Assembly (NCBI GenBank): GCA_001769535.1 | Contig: MEOH01000012.1 | Span: forward strand, 86,791 to 150,790 | DNA: 64,000 bases | Reading direction: 5' to 3' | DNA from: Bacteroidetes bacterium GWF2_38_335 | GTDB taxonomy: Bacteria; Bacteroidota; Bacteroidia; Bacteroidales; GWF2-38-335 | Shown: in pieces, positions 1 through 9,495 of the stretch | Layout of the letters: each line of letters begins with the position of its first letter | Numbering within the stretch: the first letter of the stretch is position 1 | Translations under genes and position numbers: made by a program | The notes under the pieces: model-generated | What the model saw: the letters and a program-made list of their open reading frames with translations, nothing else | The model's database searches: none | What the model was told of the DNA's origin: nothing

Positions 1-190
1 TAAAACCGTTATCGTTAACAAATCCTATAAAATTAGATTTTCTTAAATGAGACTTGTCCCAAATATTCTGTGGTTCAAATTTTTCTTTTTCAATTACAGA
101 ATTTAACTTATTTATAAATTCGGCTTTAGAAATTTGTAAATTAATTGAAAATGAATCGTAAAGCTGCATTTTTTTGAAAAAGTCTCTCAT
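1..190 (-). CDS. Partial protein of unknown function, N-terminal part
   Basis: An open frame on the minus strand starts at ATG (188-190) and runs off the left edge without a stop, giving 63 residues. The peptide begins MRDFFKKMQLYDSF and is lysine- and asparagine-rich; there is no signal peptide or membrane segment. An in-frame GTG 30 bases upstream is an alternative start. I do not recognise the family. It is divergent from nothing nearby: the next gene (FkbM) is convergent in position but transcribed in the same direction, and about 200 AT-rich bases lie between. Confidence 0.5.
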   Translation of the reverse strand, partial: MRDFFKKMQLYDSFSINLQISKAEFINKLNSVIEKEKFEPQNIWDKSHLRKSNFIGFVNDNGF

Positions 191-399
191 TTTACTGTTT
201 TTAACTTCCTTCAGTTTCACAATGGTTTCAAAGATACAAAAAAATATTTTTCTTCTATTTGAATACATCAGAATAGAAAAAGTGATATTCTTAAAATATT
301 CTTTTACATTTCTATCAGCCAATCAGCTGAGAAAATCAATTTGAATTACAAGGATAGCTAGATATTGTTTTAATTTACAAAGATTTAATAATCAGAAAA

Positions 400-1137
400 T
401 CACTCAGGTAAAAAGTAGAAATCATTTTCATAATTAAAAATATCCTCTTTATTTATGCTGCAGAAAGCTCCATTTTTTAAAATAGCCGGTTTAAAACCTT
501 TAGAAACCAGCAGGTCGAAAACTTTCTCGCGGTTTTCTTTTCCGCTGAGTTCTGTTTGTATCAGAGGTCTTTGTTTTTCAAGGGTTTTCAGCATATTTGA
601 AAACACGAAGAATTCATAACCTTCCACATCACATTTAATAAAATCTATTTTTTCGATTTGACTAAAAAGTTCATCGGGAATTTTCATTTCCACGTCAAAA
701 AATTTAAGGTATTTTTCATCGGCTGTGGAGGTAATTTTGGTCATTCCGTGATGCAACACCCCATCGCGTTCGGGGATACCCATTTGCACGGTTTTGTTTT
801 CTCCCCCAAGGGCGTAAGGCAGCATGGTGAGGTTGTCGATTCTGGTACGGCGAACATTTTTTTTCCAGATTCCGGCAAATAGCGGTATGGGTTCAACGGC
901 ATAAACGCGGCCTTGTTTTCCGGAATATTTCGACATAAAAAATGAGTAATAACCCACATTGGCGCCAATGTCAACAGAGGTGAATCCGGGTTTAACAATT
1001 TTTTCAAGGTGAAACAATTCGGGGTATTTTGATTTTAGAAATCCGGCATTGACCAGAAACAGGTAAATCCTGCTGACCAAGCTGATGAAAAGTTTCATCC
1101 CCAAAATTTTGTATAGTATTTTCCTGATCAGTTTCAT
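400..1137 (-). CDS. FkbM family methyltransferase
   Basis: A 245-residue SAM-dependent methyltransferase of the FkbM type, a family that usually O-methylates sugars or glycans. The SAM-binding motif I reads VDIGANVG at residues 55-62 with the acidic partner EP at 82-83, and the family motif IDFIKCDVEGYE sits at 164-175. The N-terminal 30 residues are hydrophobic and basic, possibly membrane-associated. It starts 3 bases after the stop of the DUF4834 gene, so the two are one operon. The acceptor substrate cannot be told from sequence; a cell-surface polysaccharide is an inference from family habit. Confidence 0.85.
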   Translation of the reverse strand: MKLIRKILYKILGMKLFISLVSRIYLFLVNAGFLKSKYPELFHLEKIVKPGFTSVDIGANVGYYSFFMSKYSGKQGRVYAVEPIPLFAGIWKKNVRRTRIDNLTMLPYALGGENKTVQMGIPERDGVLHHGMTKITSTADEKYLKFFDVEMKIPDELFSQIEKIDFIKCDVEGYEFFVFSNMLKTLEKQRPLIQTELSGKENREKVFDLLVSKGFKPAILKNGAFCSINKEDIFNYENDFYFLPE

Positions 1138-1140
1138 AGG

Positions 1141-1386
1141 CTATCTTACTTCTTCGTAATCAATATAATCACCCTGGTTTTTGTCGAATTTTTTTGATTT
1201 ACTTTTTCCGAATTCAACTTTCACATCCCCTTCTGGTCTGGGGTTTCTCGATTCATAATAATTTCGTTGTTGTTCCTGCATCCTTTTCTGTACTTTTCTG
1301 AGATATCTTTTGAGCATGATTCTTCCGATCCAGCCAAGCAGATAAAAGGAGGCAATGATAATCAGCAGTACTTTTAAAAATCCCAT
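1141..1386 (-). CDS. DUF4834 family small membrane protein
   Basis: An 81-residue protein with one N-terminal membrane helix (about residues 4-22) followed by a very basic, glutamine-rich cytoplasmic stretch and a conserved acidic end (YIDYEEV). This layout matches the Bacteroidota family DUF4834, whose role is unknown. It is the first gene of a two-gene operon with the FkbM methyltransferase. Confidence 0.75.
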   Translation of the reverse strand: MGFLKVLLIIIASFYLLGWIGRIMLKRYLRKVQKRMQEQQRNYYESRNPRPEGDVKVEFGKSKSKKFDKNQGDYIDYEEVR

Positions 1387-1748
1387 GATAAATTAATTGT
1401 GTGACAAAAGTAAGAAATATTTCATGTTGTGTTTTGGGAATATTGTAAAAAAACATTTTGAGAGGTTAAAATTGTATAAAGAACACTTGAACGGTTGCTA
1501 TATACCATCAGAAACTTGCCATAGGTTAAAACCTATAGTTATGGCAGGGCATCCGCTGGCGAGCGGATTAGGGAGCTGGCGAAAAAACGTGGATGTCCTT
1601 ATATGATGCAAGCAGGGAATATCGAATATCGAATGTTGAATATTGAATAACGAACAAAGAGCCCGAAATAAGGAACCCCAAACTTGGAACCCCAAACAAT
1701 GATTGGCTTTTTGAACCAAAATCAATTTGATTTGTTTTTATTAATCAA
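1387..1748. repeat. Intergenic repeat region: ATTGAA-type tandem repeats
   Basis: No gene is visible here. The stretch 1617-1654 is a degenerate tandem repeat of a 7-11 base unit around GAATATCGAA. The 12-mer GGAACCCCAAAC occurs twice, at 1672-1683 and 1686-1697. Bases 1513-1580 hold short palindromic pieces (TAGGTTAAAACCTA and CCGCTGGCGAGCGG). Confidence 0.6.
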
Positions 1749-1756
1749 TACATTTG
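1726..1756 (+). promoter_or_regulatory. Bacteroidota-type promoter
   Basis: TTTG (1726-1729), a 19-base spacer and TACATTTG (1749-1756) fit the Bacteroidota sigma consensus (TTTG then TAnnTTTG). It ends 17 bases before the start codon at 1773, so the transcript leader would be very short. Confidence 0.65.
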
Positions 1757-1772
1757 TGAAAACAAACGAAAA

Positions 1773-3167
1773 ATGGACAACAGGATTTTTTCCATTAAAC
1801 GGAAAGCGCTATTAATCAATCTCGATAAACATGTTTATGGTACTTTGGCTGAGATTGGGGGCGGACAGGAAGTTTCCAGGGCTTTTTTTCAGGCCGGTGG
1901 GGCTTCGGGTACAATTGCAAAAACGATATCCGCTTACGATAAAACATTCAGCGATTACCATTACAACAACAATAAAAGCGATCGCTATGTTTCGGAAACA
2001 AGGTTGAAAAAAATGCTTGATAAGGAATTCGGCGAACTGCTGAAACTCCTTCCTGGTAAAATGGATGAAAAAACCTGCTTTTTTGCCTTTGCCAACACCG
2101 TTGAAACGCTGAATTATTCAAAAACCAATGAAGGTCACGGCTGGATTGGGGTCAGATTTCAACTTGCTCCGGGCGGCGAACCCAACGAGGTAATCATTCA
2201 TGTCAACCTGAAGGAAAATGACGGGTTGCTGCAACAATATACTCTTGGTGCACTGGGCGTTAACCTGATTTATGCCTGCTACCATTTTCATGACAAACCC
2301 AATTCGTTTCTCACCAGTTTGATGGATAATCTTGACTCTGACCGCCTTGAAATAAACATGGCGAGCATGAAAGGGCCTGATCTTTCTTATGTTGATAACC
2401 GGCTTCTGAGTGTTCAGCTGGTTAAAAACGGAATGACAAACGCAACGATTTTTGATAGATATGGGAATGTTCAGCAGCCATCGGACTTGTTGTACAAAAA
2501 AAATGTTTTGGCTTTCAGAGGGAGTTTCAGACCAATTACCTATGTTGGATTTGATATGCTTAAATCGAGCTATGCCGCATTCAAGAAGGAAGAGGATTAC
2601 AATAAGGAAAACACCATCGCCTTATGCGAAATGACACTTAACAACCTTCTTTGTGATGGCGGGTTTGATGAGCGTGATTTTTTGGCAAGGGTTGATTTGT
2701 TAAACGGAATGGGCCAGAACGTGATGATCTCAAATTTCAGGGAATATTATAAACTGGCATCCTATTTTTCATCCATTAAAATTGAAAAACTTCGTCTGGT
2801 CCTGGGTGTCCCCACTCTCATGAACATTTTAGACAGAAAATATTATAAGAAGCTGAAAGGTGGAATTCTCGAAGCATTTGGCCGGCTGTTTGTTGAAAAT
2901 CTGAAATTGTATGTGTATCCGGCGCTTTCGGAAGATGGAAAACTTCTTGATACGCATAATATTGCTGTTGATGATGAAATAAAAATTCTTTACGAATATC
3001 TCATAAAATCGGATAAGATTGTTGATCTGAAAAATGTAAAAAAAGAAAGGCTTCACATTTCATCCAAAGAGGTTTTGGATAAAATTCGAAAGGGTGATGC
3101 TTCATGGGTTGAGATGGTGCCGAAGTATATTTCGGATTATATTCTTAGGGAGAAGTTGTTTGTGTAG
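1773..3167 (+). CDS. Conserved Bacteroidota protein of unknown function
   Basis: A 464-residue soluble protein with no signal peptide. Its start, MDNRIFSIKRKALLINLD followed by a glycine-rich GGGQEVSRAFFQAGGASG stretch at about 29-46, is a pattern I associate with a conserved Bacteroidota family whose database names are inconsistent; none of the usual enzyme motifs is present. It is transcribed alone from its own promoter. I assign no function. Confidence 0.7.
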   Translation: MDNRIFSIKRKALLINLDKHVYGTLAEIGGGQEVSRAFFQAGGASGTIAKTISAYDKTFSDYHYNNNKSDRYVSETRLKKMLDKEFGELLKLLPGKMDEKTCFFAFANTVETLNYSKTNEGHGWIGVRFQLAPGGEPNEVIIHVNLKENDGLLQQYTLGALGVNLIYACYHFHDKPNSFLTSLMDNLDSDRLEINMASMKGPDLSYVDNRLLSVQLVKNGMTNATIFDRYGNVQQPSDLLYKKNVLAFRGSFRPITYVGFDMLKSSYAAFKKEEDYNKENTIALCEMTLNNLLCDGGFDERDFLARVDLLNGMGQNVMISNFREYYKLASYFSSIKIEKLRLVLGVPTLMNILDRKYYKKLKGGILEAFGRLFVENLKLYVYPALSEDGKLLDTHNIAVDDEIKILYEYLIKSDKIVDLKNVKKERLHISSKEVLDKIRKGDASWVEMVPKYISDYILREKLFV

Positions 3168-3237
3168 GGACTTGTTGGTCAAGTCATATTGAAATTGCTA
3201 CTGAGGGTTCAGCCCCGGAGTAAATTAGAGGATTAAT

Positions 3238-3385
3238 GATACTCTGCACCAAAGACGTACACAACTGGTGCAGAGCACCACACTCTCTGTAGAAAATGAG
3301 TATGAAACGGTAAAACCGCCGCCCAAAAAGATATATAGAAGGATGATGCTTTTGCGGCGGAAATGAAAACGAATTTTCAAAGGAT
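3238..3385. repeat. Dispersed palindromic repeat, copy 1 (CTGCACCA / CCGCCGCC type)
   Basis: Contains the inverted pair CTCTGCACCA...TGGTGCAGAG and a second hairpin CCGCCGCC...GCGGCGG followed by AAATGAAAACGA. The same two hairpins in the same order recur at 9181-9355, with TCTNTGTAGAAAA between them. This is a non-coding dispersed element of REP/MITE kind. Confidence 0.7.
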
Positions 3386-3448
3386 GGAAAAATTGGAGAT
3401 ATTCCTAAAACACCGTGTTTAAGAATTTACCACTCCCAGGGTCGGCCA

Positions 3449-4144
3449 CTAATAAAGATTAGCAGTTTTTTTGATGCCGTTGAGGTTGATGATTTTTATT
3501 TTTCTTCCCTGCAGCTCAATCAGTTTGTCGTCTTTGAATTCGGAAAGAAGTCTGATTACTGACTCCGTAGCGGTTCCAATAATATTTGCAAGCTCTTCGC
3601 GGGTAAGGGAAATCTGAAGCACACCATTTTTGTCCAATTCAAATTGTTCGGATAAAATAACCAGTACTTCGGCCAAACGTTCACGAACAGATTTTTGAGC
3701 AATATCCGCAAGAAATGAATTGGATTCATCCAGCTCACGGCACACCATCTGAAGAATTTCAAAGGAAAAATCGGCATTGGTCTTAAGCAGTCCGGTCATT
3801 GTTTCAGAAGGGATAAAACATAAGGAAGCATCTTCAATAACCTTGGCAGTTGTGCATGCAAGTTCTTCGGAGAGCACCGATCTGTAGCCGATCAAATGAC
3901 CTCTTCGGGCAAATTTAATTATCTGCTCTTTGCCTTCGATACCTGTTTTATATAGTTTTACAATTCCAGAGTTCACACAAAAAAGCCCGTTCATCCTGTT
4001 GCCTTCATGGTAAACAATTGCGCCTTTTTTGTAGATATTACATGATTTTTCAAGGTTCATCTTTTTCAAATCCTCTTCCTTGAGATTCTTAAATATTGAC
4101 CTGATAAGTATATCGCAATCTTTACAGTTATTATTCCTCACCAT
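3449..4144 (-). CDS. Crp/Fnr family transcriptional regulator
   Basis: A 231-residue regulator with a cyclic-nucleotide-binding-type beta-barrel (about residues 30-150) and a C-terminal winged helix-turn-helix (about 165-220, LTREELANIIGTATESVIRL). Two cysteines spaced CxxC lie at residues 7 and 10, followed by further cysteines in the barrel, so a redox- or metal-sensing variant is possible. It is divergent from the radical SAM gene with 120 bases between, and may control it. Confidence 0.85.
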   Translation of the reverse strand: MVRNNNCKDCDILIRSIFKNLKEEDLKKMNLEKSCNIYKKGAIVYHEGNRMNGLFCVNSGIVKLYKTGIEGKEQIIKFARRGHLIGYRSVLSEELACTTAKVIEDASLCFIPSETMTGLLKTNADFSFEILQMVCRELDESNSFLADIAQKSVRERLAEVLVILSEQFELDKNGVLQISLTREELANIIGTATESVIRLLSEFKDDKLIELQGRKIKIINLNGIKKTANLY

Positions 4145-4264
4145 CTGTGTTTAAATTTCACGCAATTTACAATAATCCTGAGAAAAAATGAAATAATATC
4201 CATAAAAACCACGGTCTATAGGCCATGGTTATATATCTTTGAAATCAATTTAAAAAAACAGCTT

Positions 4265-5170
4265 TTGTTTGATCTGAAAAATTGCACCATTTGTCCCCGT
4301 GATTGCGGTGTGAACCGGGCAGCCGGTCATGTCGGTTACTGTTCAACACCAGCAGGATACAGCATTTCCTCCATTGTTGTTCACAAAGGGGAGGAGCCGG
4401 CGATCAGCGGACGAAATGGAATCTGCAACCTGTTTTTTACCGGGTGTAACCTGCGCTGTATATTTTGTCAAAACCACCAGATTTCGGGTAATCTCGCCAA
4501 AATAAAATTATGGTCCGAAGATCAGGTTATCACCGAAATTGAAAAGATATTGGAAAAAGGTATTCATGCTGTTGGCTTTGTTACCACTTCCCATGTTGTG
4601 CCGCAGATTGTTTCCATAATCCAAAGGTTAAGAAAATCAGGAATCAATGCGGTTACAGTGTATAATACAAACAGCTATGAAAAACCTGAGGTAATAAGGG
4701 CACTTGACGGACTGATTGATGTGTATCTGCCCGATTTTAAATACATAAATCCTGAATTGGCTTTACAATATTCCGATGCGGCCAACTATCCCGTAGTTGC
4801 TGCTGCTGCCATAAAAGAAATGTACCGGCAAAAGGGTTCCTATCTGCAAACAAATGAGCATGGCGAGGCGGAGTCGGGTTTGGTGATCAGGCATCTTGTG
4901 TTGCCCGGTCATACACAGGAAAGCATACAATTGCTTAATTACATTGCGGAAGAAATTTCAACCGGAGTACATATTTCACTGATGTCGCAATATCATCCTG
5001 CGCACAGGGCAGTTCACCATCATACACTTGGCCGTTCATTATATCCCGAAGAATACCGGCAGGTAGCAAATGAAATGCTTAGGCTTGGGTTTCGAAATGG
5101 ATGGATACAGGATGAGGAAAGCGTGGACTTTTTTAACCCCGATTTTTATAAGGAACATCCTTTTGAATAG
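4265..5170 (+). CDS. PflA-like radical SAM protein (COG1313 type)
   Basis: A 301-residue radical SAM protein. The cluster-binding motif CNLRCIFC lies at residues 61-68 (CxxxCxxC), and an extra four-cysteine site is present near the N-terminus (CTICPRDC at 7-14 and C26). This combination is typical of the uncharacterised pyruvate-formate-lyase-activase homologues of COG1313. The start is a TTG directly before the first conserved residues; no in-frame ATG lies upstream close by. Substrate unknown. Confidence 0.8.
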   Translation: MFDLKNCTICPRDCGVNRAAGHVGYCSTPAGYSISSIVVHKGEEPAISGRNGICNLFFTGCNLRCIFCQNHQISGNLAKIKLWSEDQVITEIEKILEKGIHAVGFVTTSHVVPQIVSIIQRLRKSGINAVTVYNTNSYEKPEVIRALDGLIDVYLPDFKYINPELALQYSDAANYPVVAAAAIKEMYRQKGSYLQTNEHGEAESGLVIRHLVLPGHTQESIQLLNYIAEEISTGVHISLMSQYHPAHRAVHHHTLGRSLYPEEYRQVANEMLRLGFRNGWIQDEESVDFFNPDFYKEHPFE

Positions 5171-5833
5171 TGGTGGCTTAGTAAACTATGACCCTCTGAG
5201 ACGGTGGCTTTAATAAACAACCCTTTTAAAAAACAGGAATATTCTTAAATCAAAATCATTTTCCTGACTTCATCAATGCACCTCTATCTTTTTTTTACAC
5301 AGGTTCACTATGTTTCACCCTGTGGTGTTACAAATCAGTCTTTCAGACTTATGGCGCTAATAAAAGCAAGGGCAACGCCCTGGGGTTGTAACCGCGTAGG
5401 GTGAAATGAAATGCAACCCTATGCGTAAAAAAAACTATTTTTTTCATCGGGTTACACCATGCTCCACCCGATGTTATTACAAATCGGTCTTTCAGACCTA
5501 AAAGGCAGATGCTGCAAGGGCAAGGGATTGTGGATGCATTGGGTTTGATGATATGCAACTGTCGATGCACAATTAACCTAACCTAAAATCAACAAAAACT
5601 TTAAATTGTAACATTTTGACAAAATAGTATAACAAAATAAAAAATACGCCAATGTATTTTTACATTGTTAAAAAGTTTATAATTCAGGAAATGATTAATG
5701 ACAATCGCGGCAGAGGAACATCAATACTTTTCGAAAGTATAATTGTTTTCATAAATGGGTTTGGTTTTTCATACCTCTCCGCGGTTGTTTTTTCCCAATA
5801 TCAAAAACAAAACAACTATAAAACAGTTCGGAT
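5171..5833. repeat. Gene-free region with tandem copies of a dispersed repeat
   Basis: Two related units lie at about 5312-5440 and 5445-5560. Both contain GTTACAAATC-GTCTTTCAGAC and GCAAGGGCAA. A third copy, inverted, lies at 14608-14690 (TACGCATAGGATTGCATTT...GCCCTTGCA). The 61-codon frame at 5652-5837 lacks conserved features and I do not call it a gene. Confidence 0.6.
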
Positions 5834-7756
5834 ATGAAACAGATTATTTTATTTGGATTTTTTACCCTTTTTCTGGTTAACTTATGTAACTCTCAGCAGT
5901 GGGGTTTGTACACACTTTATGCAACAAAAAACGGCACAAAAGCTTATTTGATTGATACAGCTACTACTCCTGCTGTTTATCATGAATGGACATTTTCTTC
6001 GTCCAAAAAATCAGCTTATTCATGTTACCTGATTCCCGGCGATACCCTGGTCAGGACCTACCAATACCAGGCATCAGGGGGAATGAGTGGTGGCGGAGTT
6101 ACTGGCGGAGTCCAGAAAGTCTTATGGGATGGAACGGTTGTATGGGATTTTCAATACAATAGCTCATCTTATACCATTCACCATGATATTTGTCCCTTGC
6201 CAAATGGCAACGTTTTAATGATTTCATACGAAAAGAAAACCTCAACTCAGGCAACACAGGCGGGCTCATCATCTGCCAGCGAGTATTATGCCGAGAAAAT
6301 TATTGAGGTTAAACCAACCGGAGCAACAACCGGAACCATTGTATGGGAATGGCATTTGTGGGATCATCTTTGCCAGAATTATAATTCATCAAAGGATAAT
6401 TATGTGACTTCAATCCTGGAACATCCCGAGCTGTTGAATATTAATTATGCAGGAACCGGAATGCTTCCCGACAGATGGCACATGAACGGGCTCGATTACA
6501 ATGAGGAGCTTGATCAGATTGCATTGAGCATGCACTTTATGAATTCATTGTTTGTCATTGACCACAGCACATCAACCGCAGAAGCTGCCGGTCACACCGG
6601 TGGAAATTCCGGAAAAGGTGGCGATTTTCTTTATCGCTGGGGCAATCCTGCTTCTTACGGTGCATCCGGCTCAGCAATTTTTAGCACCATTCATGATGCT
6701 CATTGGGTTTCAAGTGACAATCCCAATTATCCCGATTACCTCTGCGGATATAATAATAATGGTGGTACAGGAGGAAAAACTGCTGTTGATGTTTGGAACC
6801 CTCCATACGACGGATCAGGCGGATACACTTATACAGCAGGAACAGCTTATTTGCCATCAACTTATGCATACCAATATAATTCAACATTCACAGCCAATAA
6901 TGAGGGAAATTCTCAACAACTCCCCAATGGAAATATGATTGTAAATAATGCGTTTGGAAATATTTATGAAATTAACTCTGCCGGCACCACTTTATGGACA
7001 AAATCCGGTGCCAACTCATCGCATGCTTATCGTTTTACAAAATGCGAAGTGCGCGGCCCCATCGTTTCTGCATCATCTTCCGAATCGCAGGTTTGTCCCG
7101 GTGATCCCGTAACCTTAAGCTCATCGGCTTACTCGGTTACCGAAACAAGTCCGACTTACTCTTACACCTGGTCTTCGGGCGAAACAACCCAAAACCCTGT
7201 GGTCAATCCTTCTGAAAATACTGTTTATACCGTTACCATTACCAATACTGCCATTGACTGTTCGGCTACGGCTTCAGTTTCAATTAATGTTTATCCCGAA
7301 CCTGCTGTGCCCGTAGTTACACAGATTGGTGAAGAACTAAATTCAACTGCCGCAGTATCTTATCAGTGGTACCTAGACGGATCAGAAATTGCCGGTGCAA
7401 CAAACCAAAATTATTCTCCGGTCGAAGATGGGATTTATACCGTTTTAACAACTGATGCAAACGGATGTACTGCATTATCAGACGATTTTTCTTATATCGG
7501 TTCAGGTATTTCAGATGATCTGAACGGGGAACTGAAAGCATATCCGAATCCTACAACCGGAATGGTTTATGTTGAGGGTACGGAAAATTTAAATGATGCA
7601 AAAATCATGGTTTTTGATCTTTTCGGAAAACAAATAATGACTGAAAATGTTGCTGAATACATTGATCTTTCAGTGTTTGAAAACGGAGTGTATTATCTGA
7701 TTATTGAAAATAAAGGCGAGCGAGTTCTATATCAAAAAGTAGTGCTGATGAAGTAA
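5834..7756 (+). CDS. Secreted arylsulfotransferase-like protein with T9SS sorting domain
   Basis: A 640-residue exported protein. Residues 1-20 form a signal peptide. Residues ~25-405 match an ASST-type (aryl-sulfate sulfotransferase) beta-propeller, with HHDICPLPNGN at 116-126, WEWHLWDH at 171-178 and DRWHMNGLDY at 213-222. An Ig/PKD-like part (~410-560) follows, and the last ~75 residues are a T9SS type A sorting domain (YPNPTTG... ending in KVVLMK). Enzyme activity is inferred from the fold; substrates unknown. Likely cell-surface attached or released. Confidence 0.8.
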   Translation: MKQIILFGFFTLFLVNLCNSQQWGLYTLYATKNGTKAYLIDTATTPAVYHEWTFSSSKKSAYSCYLIPGDTLVRTYQYQASGGMSGGGVTGGVQKVLWDGTVVWDFQYNSSSYTIHHDICPLPNGNVLMISYEKKTSTQATQAGSSSASEYYAEKIIEVKPTGATTGTIVWEWHLWDHLCQNYNSSKDNYVTSILEHPELLNINYAGTGMLPDRWHMNGLDYNEELDQIALSMHFMNSLFVIDHSTSTAEAAGHTGGNSGKGGDFLYRWGNPASYGASGSAIFSTIHDAHWVSSDNPNYPDYLCGYNNNGGTGGKTAVDVWNPPYDGSGGYTYTAGTAYLPSTYAYQYNSTFTANNEGNSQQLPNGNMIVNNAFGNIYEINSAGTTLWTKSGANSSHAYRFTKCEVRGPIVSASSSESQVCPGDPVTLSSSAYSVTETSPTYSYTWSSGETTQNPVVNPSENTVYTVTITNTAIDCSATASVSINVYPEPAVPVVTQIGEELNSTAAVSYQWYLDGSEIAGATNQNYSPVEDGIYTVLTTDANGCTALSDDFSYIGSGISDDLNGELKAYPNPTTGMVYVEGTENLNDAKIMVFDLFGKQIMTENVAEYIDLSVFENGVYYLIIENKGERVLYQKVVLMK

Positions 7757-7792
7757 AAACTTCAGAAAGCACTGCTTTTTTTAATATCTTGG

Positions 7793-7800
7793 TACTTTTG
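7793..7800 (+). promoter_or_regulatory. TAnnTTTG promoter element
   Basis: TACTTTTG matches the Bacteroidota -7 consensus and ends 15 bases before the ATG of the propeller gene; the upstream -33 element is weak. Confidence 0.5.
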
Positions 7801-7815
7801 TAAAAACTTATAATT

Positions 7816-9009
7816 ATGAAAAAAATTACTGCCTTTTGCTTGTTGCTTGTTGCAATGTCCGGAGGGTTTTCTCAAACATTCACCGCTTACACATCCGATG
7901 ACGGACTGGTTGACAACTGGGTTAACGGTGTAGCTGTTGACTCTGATAATGTGAAATGGTTTGCAACTCAATCCGGGGTATCAAGCTTTGACGGTACTAC
8001 ATGGACCACCTACACAACTGCCGACGGACTTGTTTACAACGATGCAAAATGCATTGCCATTGATAATGACCAGAATATATGGGTGGGAACTGACTTTGGT
8101 GCCTGCAAATTTAACGGAACAACCTGGACTACCTATTCCAGCGCCGACGGTTTGGTTAACGACGGAGTTACCTATATTGCCGTTAATCAGGATGGAAAAA
8201 TCTGGTTTGCAACTTATGGAGGCCTGTCAATTCTTGACGGAACAACCTGGACAAACTATACAACCCTTGACGGTATGTCGTCTGATTTGATCAATTTTAT
8301 TGCTTTTGCCCCATCAGACCTGACTTATATAGGAACATTCGGCGATGGATTTATGACTTTCGACGGTTCATCATTTGTTGCTTACAACACAGACAACGGA
8401 TTAATTGACAATGCAGTTACTTCAATTGTATTTGAAGGATCGAACGTCTGGGTATCTACTCTTTACGGTGTCTCCAGATTTACCGATGAACCCTCATGGG
8501 CTCAAAATTACATTGCAACCGACGGCCTCTATTACGCCATGGTGCGCGATATGCTGGTTGACGATTTTGGCCATATATGGTTCGCCATTTATGCCGATTA
8601 TATCCTCGAGGGCGGACTTACCAAGTACAACGGTACTGACTGGATCACTTACACCCAAGATCAGGGTGTTACCGGAGTAATCATGAAACGGCTTGCAAAA
8701 GACATCAATGGAAATATCTGGGTAGCGACGGGCGATGGTGTTACTGAAATAAATCTTTCGGTTAATGCACCTCTTCTCTCTGACCATGACAATTTAACCT
8801 TTTTTCCGAATCCATCCAATGACGTTGTTAATTTTTCCTTCGCGGGAAATATTACCGGCATCTCTGTTTCTGATATTTCGGGAAATATTGTTGCCACGCT
8901 GTCCGGAACTGATAAAAATCTTGATATTACAGGTTTTGCCCCCGGATTGTATTTCATAAACTATATAGAAAATAACACGCCTAAATCCCAAAAATTAGTG
9001 GTGTATTAA
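7816..9009 (+). CDS. Secreted two-component-regulator-propeller protein, T9SS sorted
   Basis: A 397-residue exported protein with a signal peptide (1-20). Residues ~25-315 hold about six repeats of the two-component-regulator propeller type, each with a YTxxDGL turn and a WxGTxxG or WFATxxG strand (e.g. IWVGTDFGACKFNGTTW). The C-terminal ~75 residues are a T9SS type A sorting domain (FFPNPSND...). Unlike the hybrid sensor kinases where this propeller is common, there is no kinase; the propeller is delivered outside, perhaps as a glycan-binding or surface scaffold protein. Confidence 0.8.
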   Translation: MKKITAFCLLLVAMSGGFSQTFTAYTSDDGLVDNWVNGVAVDSDNVKWFATQSGVSSFDGTTWTTYTTADGLVYNDAKCIAIDNDQNIWVGTDFGACKFNGTTWTTYSSADGLVNDGVTYIAVNQDGKIWFATYGGLSILDGTTWTNYTTLDGMSSDLINFIAFAPSDLTYIGTFGDGFMTFDGSSFVAYNTDNGLIDNAVTSIVFEGSNVWVSTLYGVSRFTDEPSWAQNYIATDGLYYAMVRDMLVDDFGHIWFAIYADYILEGGLTKYNGTDWITYTQDQGVTGVIMKRLAKDINGNIWVATGDGVTEINLSVNAPLLSDHDNLTFFPNPSNDVVNFSFAGNITGISVSDISGNIVATLSGTDKNLDITGFAPGLYFINYIENNTPKSQKLVVY

Positions 9010-9465
9010 TTTTTGGTAAAAACTGATTAAAATAAGTATGAGAAGCTGAAAGGCAATTTTTAATGGACAAATTGTAAAAATACCCATCTGGCTAGAGGGC
9101 AAAAGATAAAACAAACAAATAAATAACGTAAAAACCAACAAATGCTATTTACAGCAATCTTGAAAAAAACCAGAAATAGTGCGGTGCTCTGCACCATTTT
9201 AAAAAATTACTGGTGCAGAGCATCTCGGATACTCGACACGAAGTAGTCGGTACCATACTCTTTGTAGAAAAAAGACATGAATTGGTAATACCGCCGCCCG
9301 AAAACATATTTTGAAATATGATGCTTTATGCGGCGGAAATGAAAACGATTTTCCAGTGCAAGCAAAAAAGAAAAGCCCGTCCGGCTTGAGGACAAAAGAT
9401 AATTTAGTAAACAATGCTTATTAAAAAAAACGAAAACACTAATTATCACCCAATCAACACCCTCT
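9010..9465. repeat. Gene-free repeat region with second copy of CTGCACCA element
   Basis: Bases 9181-9355 repeat the element seen at 3238-3385: GTGCTCTGCACCA/TGGTGCAGAGCA hairpin, then CCGCCGCC/GCGGCGG hairpin and AAATGAAAACGA. Around it, GGCTAGAGGGCAAAAGATAA (9091-) and GGCTTGAGGACAAAAGATAA (9382-) form a further direct repeat. No coding frame is convincing. Confidence 0.65.
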
Positions 9466-9495
9466 TTGCCAAAAAGCAAAACAAAAACTAATAAG

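Noticed and set aside
5652..5837. 61-codon plus-strand frame upstream of the arylsulfotransferase-like gene
   Set aside because: Mixed composition, no signal, domain or ribosome site, and it overlaps the next gene; most likely chance.
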